Shown in pieces: positions 59,883 through 64,000 of a stretch of 64,000 nucleotides of DNA. Source of the stretch: Microvirga brassicacearum (GTDB taxonomy: Bacteria > Pseudomonadota > Alphaproteobacteria > Rhizobiales > Beijerinckiaceae); contig NZ_VCMV01000071.1 in NCBI RefSeq assembly GCF_008757455.1, positions 1 through 64,000 of the forward strand. Direction: 5' to 3'. The notes below the pieces were generated by a model. It searched no databases, was not told the origin of the DNA, and saw nothing but the letters and a program-made list of their open reading frames with translations. Numbering within the stretch: the stretch's first letter is position 1; every line of letters begins with the position of its first letter. Both the position numbers and the translations under genes were made by a program.

Positions 59883-61991
59883 CTAGACGTCCTCAAGCAA
59901 AAGCCCTTGCTGCACGCGGACCGCCTCATGGATCGCGTCGCGTGTGACGACGCCTTCCTTCACGAGAAAATCGCCGATGCGTCCGTGCTGATCAGGCCGG
60001 TAGGTTTCGAGAGCCGATGCGAGCACTCCGGCGCCGACTAGGCCCCGTTCCAACAAGATATCCCCTAGGGGCGGCACGGCATGAACCTGGAGGCTACCTG
60101 TTTGATCCTGAAGCAGGAGCAGGCCCGCGGTAATCTCACTCTCCCGCGCGATTCGCTGCTCCGGCTCGTAGCCTAGAATGGAGCGTAGTTTCTTCAGGAC
60201 ATCCGCGCTAATCGGCCCCGCGACGGCGACCACGATCGGCGTATCGTTGCCGGCCCTGACAGGCAGCAAGTGCTCCCTCAAGCATAAATCGGCCGGCAAC
60301 AGACCAACGTTCGAGCGCACCGATTCCGCGTCGAGATGGATGCGCGGCAGATCCTCCTGGAATGCAATGGCCTCCGCAAGAGTCTCCTCGTTGAGAAGGC
60401 CTCGCGAAACCAGGATGCGGCCCAGCGGCATGGCCCTCTCCGTCTGCTCGTCAAGAGCACTCTGAACGGCCTGCTCGTCCACGGCCTGCCAGGCGATCAA
60501 AATCTCCCCGAGCCTGTGCCGATCCCGGACCAACGCCTCGGCATTGGGAAAGTCATGCATCGTCTTGTCCCAGACGATGCGGGTGCCAAAGATGTAATGT
60601 GACAGAAAGATTTTCCAGGCGCGGGCTGTCGCCATGAAGTTAACGAGGTTGCCCACCACGAGACGCGGAACCGACATGACTCCGTGCGCCCAGCCGAACA
60701 GACGTGTGACGAAATAAATCCGCTGCGCGACGCGGAGCGAATAGGCGATCACGTTCAGCCAGATGATCGTGCCGAGCCACTGTTCGGTCGCAAAGATCGA
60801 CGGGTACTGGTTCGTCCACCATCCGGCTCCTGCGGCCGCCTGGAACAGGATGAACTGCGCCAGCAGGATGTAGGCCAGGATCGCCACGAGACTCGTGAGA
60901 ATGCCCTTGCGGTCGCGAAGCAGAAGATAGCGGTGCGCGAACGATCCGGCCCAACCGATCTGCGACCATCCCTGCAACCCGATCCCGAGAGTCCACCGCG
61001 CCTTCTGCCGATATGAGGCTCGAAACGTGTCGGGGAAATACTCGCGAACGCAGAGCGGCATCATCAGAGTCACCTCCTTGACGCGCCCGTAACCGAACCA
61101 TGTCTTGCGCCGGACCTGGAACTGGACCGGGAACCGCGCCATGATCGCCTTCATTCCCATGCGCGACAGCCTGATGCCGATATCGTAATCTTCGGTCAGG
61201 CTGTCCGTGTTGAAAGGCTGGTTGTTGGACGTGGCGATGAGCGCCAGCAATGCCCGCCGCGAGAAACAGGTTCCGACGCCGGCAGAGGGCACGACGCTGG
61301 TCATGCTTTCGCGAACGACCAGGTCCTTGGCGTGCCATTCGGCGAACTCATCCATGTAGACGCCGGCAATGAGTTCGTACCAATCGCGCTCGAGCGACGT
61401 GACGGGCAGCTGGATGAGATCGATCTGTGGCAGCAGGTAATTGAAGAACTTCAGCTCCAGAGGATGCAGCACATCTTCGCTGTCGTGCAGGATGACACCC
61501 GCGAACTGGATGTCGTGCTGCTGCTCGTGAAGGAAAACCGCTTGCACCACCCAGTTAAGGCAATCCGCCTTGCAGGTTGGTCCGTCGTGAGGAACCTCGA
61601 CACGGACCAGCTGCTTGTAACGTCGCTTCATGCGCTCCACCTCGGCGATGGTGGCGGCGTCGTTGATGTAAGTTCCCACGAAAATCGCGTATTGCCGATA
61701 GTCGAGCACGCTCACCATGTTTTCCAGCATGGGCGCGATGACGTCGTATTCCAGCCAAGCAGGGATCATGATGGCGAGAGGCTGCTCGTCGCGCTCCCGT
61801 AGTTGCTCGGGCGTCAGCGGCGTGTATCGGCGCTTGATGACGAGTGCTCGGTGCGCCTCCCGAGTCCAATACCACGCGTCGACGAAGAGATCGTCGATGC
61901 TTGAGATCAGGATAAAGATTGCCACCGCAGCCGAAACCATTTCCAGGACGGCGTAGTACTCGGCAATGAAGTATGGCCCGAAGGAGAACAT
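59883..61991 (-). CDS. nfrB: NfrB-like polysaccharide-synthesising glycosyltransferase with MshEN motifs
   Basis: 702 residues. A processive GT2 core has HDSED at 169-173, SLTEDYD at 264-270 and QKARW at 329-333 (the QxxRW motif). One N-terminal and at least two later membrane helices surround it. The C-terminal third carries MshEN-type c-di-GMP motifs: LGEILIAWQAVDEQ at 494-507 (lacks the usual Gly), then LGRILVSRGLLNEETL at 523-538, LGDILLERGLVGAGVL at 642-657 and IGDFLVKEGVVTRDAI at 672-687. E. coli NfrB makes an N-acetylmannosamine-type glycan under c-di-GMP control with NfrA. It follows the BcsB-like gene by 10 bases. The second motif pair is notable. Confidence 0.88.
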   Translation of the reverse strand: MFSFGPYFIAEYYAVLEMVSAAVAIFILISSIDDLFVDAWYWTREAHRALVIKRRYTPLTPEQLRERDEQPLAIMIPAWLEYDVIAPMLENMVSVLDYRQYAIFVGTYINDAATIAEVERMKRRYKQLVRVEVPHDGPTCKADCLNWVVQAVFLHEQQHDIQFAGVILHDSEDVLHPLELKFFNYLLPQIDLIQLPVTSLERDWYELIAGVYMDEFAEWHAKDLVVRESMTSVVPSAGVGTCFSRRALLALIATSNNQPFNTDSLTEDYDIGIRLSRMGMKAIMARFPVQFQVRRKTWFGYGRVKEVTLMMPLCVREYFPDTFRASYRQKARWTLGIGLQGWSQIGWAGSFAHRYLLLRDRKGILTSLVAILAYILLAQFILFQAAAGAGWWTNQYPSIFATEQWLGTIIWLNVIAYSLRVAQRIYFVTRLFGWAHGVMSVPRLVVGNLVNFMATARAWKIFLSHYIFGTRIVWDKTMHDFPNAEALVRDRHRLGEILIAWQAVDEQAVQSALDEQTERAMPLGRILVSRGLLNEETLAEAIAFQEDLPRIHLDAESVRSNVGLLPADLCLREHLLPVRAGNDTPIVVAVAGPISADVLKKLRSILGYEPEQRIARESEITAGLLLLQDQTGSLQVHAVPPLGDILLERGLVGAGVLASALETYRPDQHGRIGDFLVKEGVVTRDAIHEAVRVQQGLLLEDV

Positions 61992-62001
61992 GAGGGACCG
62001 G

Positions 62002-64000
62002 CTATCCGTGGTCGCCGCGGGCGCGGCGTCGCCGCACGTGTCTCGCCCTCAAAACGATCAGCACGAAGAGGCTCGCTGCCGCAGCCGATCCACTCCACGC
62101 AACGTTGCCCCACAATTTTTGAAGCCATGACCTGCGATCGATGCCGGCAGGCCGGTTGCCGAACGGGTCGCGCGTATCGATCTGGGCGAGAACTCCTCGA
62201 GGCCCCAGCACCGCAACGTCTCCTCCAGTCAGGACGAATGGCATCTCAAGGGTCGGCAGGCGATCGCCGATTGTCTTGTAAAGAAGTCCCGCATGATCAC
62301 CCGCGCTGACGACGCTGAGGGCTCCAAGCCCATCGAGGCCAGCCACATCGAGCAGATGGGTGCTGTCCCGCCCGGCGATGATGAGGCGGTCGCCCTCCAC
62401 GCTGGTCCTTGCCGGCACACCGTCGATCGGCACGTTCAGAGCAAGAAAGGGCATCGCCGGTTTCACGGCTCTCGAATCCGAGCTTGCCATGAACGATGCC
62501 CGCACGGGAGACAACCCGGTTGCGTCGGCCAGACGGATCGCCGTCGCCAGGGTTGCGGGCGCGTTGGCGAGCCACGTGTCTGGAACGATGAGCGCTGCGG
62601 CGCCGGCAAGGCGTGGCATCACCCCCGCGAAATCATTGGCGGCCGGAGCCTTTTCCAGAAGGAGGCGGCTGGTCGGCAGGACCGCAACGGGATAGGCCTG
62701 CGGCGTTTCCCGGCACGGCTCTCCGGCAGTCTGTCGCTGAAAAGAAACGCGCAGGACGTTGGCGGGCTTGAGGACATAGGAGGGAATCCCGAGCGCGATG
62801 CGCTCCGGCTGCCCGTCGGCGTCCAGACGCCTGGCGCCGAGCAGACTGTCGTTGAGAAATACCGACGCGACGGGAGGGGTCGTCGATGCACCGGGGGCGG
62901 CGGATACATCGAGTTCGATCCGGGTGGGCACGCGTCCATCGGACGCTAGGGCTCCCAGATCGAAAGCGGCACTCCAATCTCCGCGCTCCAGCACGTCGAA
63001 GCTCGTGGCAGCGCCGCCAAGGCGCGTCAGCGACACGGCCGATGCCTTGCCGGAGGCGTCGTTGGCGCTGCGAATGACGACCGCCTTCGACACGGCGATC
63101 CTTCGCCAGTGATCATCGAACAGACCCGCAGCCGTGGCGCCCGCATCCGGCGCAACGGCGATCAACGGCTGCCCGGCCAACCGCAAGAGTTGCACGGCAC
63201 CGGATTCGAGCGGCTCATCCGCAAGGTTCATGGCCTCGGAGCGCCACTTTGCCAAAGCCGCGTTGGCATCTGGCGCCGCGGCATCGATTTGTCGGTCGAG
63301 GGCTGCAAGCGCCGCACTGATCTTCCGCCGGAATTCTTCGTCGATGACAGCCACCTGCGCCTGAACCGGCGCCGCACCGAGCGCCAATAAGGCGCCAATT
63401 TCAGCAGGATCGGTGATTTTGCGACGCCCCGTTCCAACCAGATTTCCAAACGCCGGGATAGTTCGCAACGCGTCCGGCACGACGATAGTCGCGAGATCGA
63501 CCTCATCGCCGACAGACGGCAAGGCCTTCACGATGGCGCGCTTGCCCGCCCGCTCGAGGGCGACGCCGAGACGCCATGCGGCATCGTAGACATCCCTTGA
63601 GATCGTCTGGCCCGAAACGGCGATGGTCACGGATAACGGCAGGGCCGTCCAGGCGGTGGCAAGATCGCGAATCGAAGCGCCGTTGTAGCGGTAGAGCAGC
63701 CGGGTCGTCGGCGCGATTTCGAGGATGTTGCCGTTCATCCGCTCGCTGCCGCATGCTCGTTCCGAGGCGATCGAGGACCACACCGCGCCCAGCCGCACAA
63801 AGCCGCCGTTCCGGGGCGATCCATCGACATCGATCGACAGGCCGGCATTTCCCTCCGGCTGCGTGAAGGCGCGGGATGAAACGGGGGAGCCGTCGAGGGA
63901 GAGGACAAGAGTCGTGCGGTCGCCATCGCTGCGCAGATACCGGGCGTCGAACTGCAGGCGCGCATCGGAGATCGGAATGTCCACCGGAACGGGGAGAAAG
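62002..64000 (-). CDS. BcsB-like polysaccharide synthase periplasmic subunit (partial)
   Basis: The frame is open to the right edge, with at least 666 residues visible. A GTG near 63984 could start it, but the in-frame codons before it (FLPVP) continue the family pattern, so the true start with its signal peptide lies outside. Visible features of BcsB-type proteins are LQFDARYLRSDGDRTTLVLS, then LSLDGSPV, IPSYVLKPANVLRVSFQ, and a C-terminal anchor WSGSAAAASLFVLIVLRAR followed by basic residues. BcsB guides nascent polysaccharide through the periplasm next to the synthase. It is directly upstream of the NfrB-like synthase gene and belongs to the same operon. Confidence 0.8.
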   Translation of the reverse strand, partial: FLPVPVDIPISDARLQFDARYLRSDGDRTTLVLSLDGSPVSSRAFTQPEGNAGLSIDVDGSPRNGGFVRLGAVWSSIASERACGSERMNGNILEIAPTTRLLYRYNGASIRDLATAWTALPLSVTIAVSGQTISRDVYDAAWRLGVALERAGKRAIVKALPSVGDEVDLATIVVPDALRTIPAFGNLVGTGRRKITDPAEIGALLALGAAPVQAQVAVIDEEFRRKISAALAALDRQIDAAAPDANAALAKWRSEAMNLADEPLESGAVQLLRLAGQPLIAVAPDAGATAAGLFDDHWRRIAVSKAVVIRSANDASGKASAVSLTRLGGAATSFDVLERGDWSAAFDLGALASDGRVPTRIELDVSAAPGASTTPPVASVFLNDSLLGARRLDADGQPERIALGIPSYVLKPANVLRVSFQRQTAGEPCRETPQAYPVAVLPTSRLLLEKAPAANDFAGVMPRLAGAAALIVPDTWLANAPATLATAIRLADATGLSPVRASFMASSDSRAVKPAMPFLALNVPIDGVPARTSVEGDRLIIAGRDSTHLLDVAGLDGLGALSVVSAGDHAGLLYKTIGDRLPTLEMPFVLTGGDVAVLGPRGVLAQIDTRDPFGNRPAGIDRRSWLQKLWGNVAWSGSAAAASLFVLIVLRARHVRRRRARGDHG

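Noticed and set aside
1-64000. CRISPR arrays, tRNA or rRNA genes, insertion sequences, phage genes
   Set aside because: Reading the gaps showed no regularly spaced repeats, cloverleaf-like segments, transposase genes or terminal inverted repeats.

Overview
The window is GC-rich, densely coded bacterial DNA. Gene families, gene order and codon use fit an alphaproteobacterium of the Hyphomicrobiales (a Methylobacteriaceae, Beijerinckiaceae or Bradyrhizobiaceae type soil or plant organism). This is inferred from gene content; there is no rRNA in the window. I see no rRNA or tRNA gene, no CRISPR array and no insertion sequence or phage gene. It reads as a chromosome-like or chromid-like stretch rich in transport and sugar functions.

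Layout. (1) 1-4387: an operon on the minus strand with a C45-type acyltransferase/peptidase, a peptide-type solute-binding protein and a DppB-type permease that runs off the left edge, divergent from a GntR/FCD regulator with two winged-helix domains. (2) 4692-12778: mostly single plus-strand genes: an intradiol dioxygenase, three small membrane or copper-type proteins, a membrane domain fused to a family 1 glycosidase, a DHA2 drug exporter and a CapA-type protein. (3) 12756-21349: a complete peptide ABC transporter (two permeases, two ATPases, binding protein) coupled by ATGA overlaps to a CocE/NonD hydrolase, divergent from a LysR regulator. (4) 21475-29972: a LuxR-type regulator with a degenerate receiver, then a LacI-controlled operon with a MalEFGK-type transporter, a GH63-like glucosylglycerate/mannosylglycerate hydrolase and an SDR oxidoreductase. 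An operator palindrome and intercistronic hairpins are visible. (5) 29978-46017: a sugar and stress island. It holds an isoaspartyl methyltransferase/erythromycin-esterase fusion, a phosphoribosyltransferase-like/kinase-like fusion, UDP-xylose synthase, and a tightly overlapping operon of inositol-phosphate synthase, histidine phosphatase, CgeB-type glycosyltransferase, nucleotidyltransferase and a glycosidase whose barrel halves are swapped. A second glycosyltransferase, a glycogen-debranching-type enzyme and a secreted HAD phosphatase follow. (6) 46434-50542: a TetR-controlled operon of an MHS-family transporter, a histone-deacetylase/acetylpolyamine-amidohydrolase protein and an aspartoacylase-like hydrolase. 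(7) 50627-57656: a class D beta-lactamase, gamma-glutamyltransferase, GntR regulator and a NitT/TauT-type ABC transporter, divergent from a fumarylacetoacetate-hydrolase-family enzyme that ends in a clear terminator. (8) 57707-64000: a BcsB-like protein (cut by the right edge), an NfrB-like glycosyltransferase with c-di-GMP-type MshEN motifs and an NfrA-like TPR outer-membrane protein, probably a secreted-polysaccharide system.

The recurring theme is a local regulator plus an ABC or MFS importer plus a deacylase or glycosidase, that is, catabolic cassettes for acylated peptides, polyamines and compatible-solute glycosides. Two modules look less well described: the inositol/xylose/PRT-kinase island at 33-41 kb and the BcsB-NfrB-NfrA polysaccharide operon at the right end.
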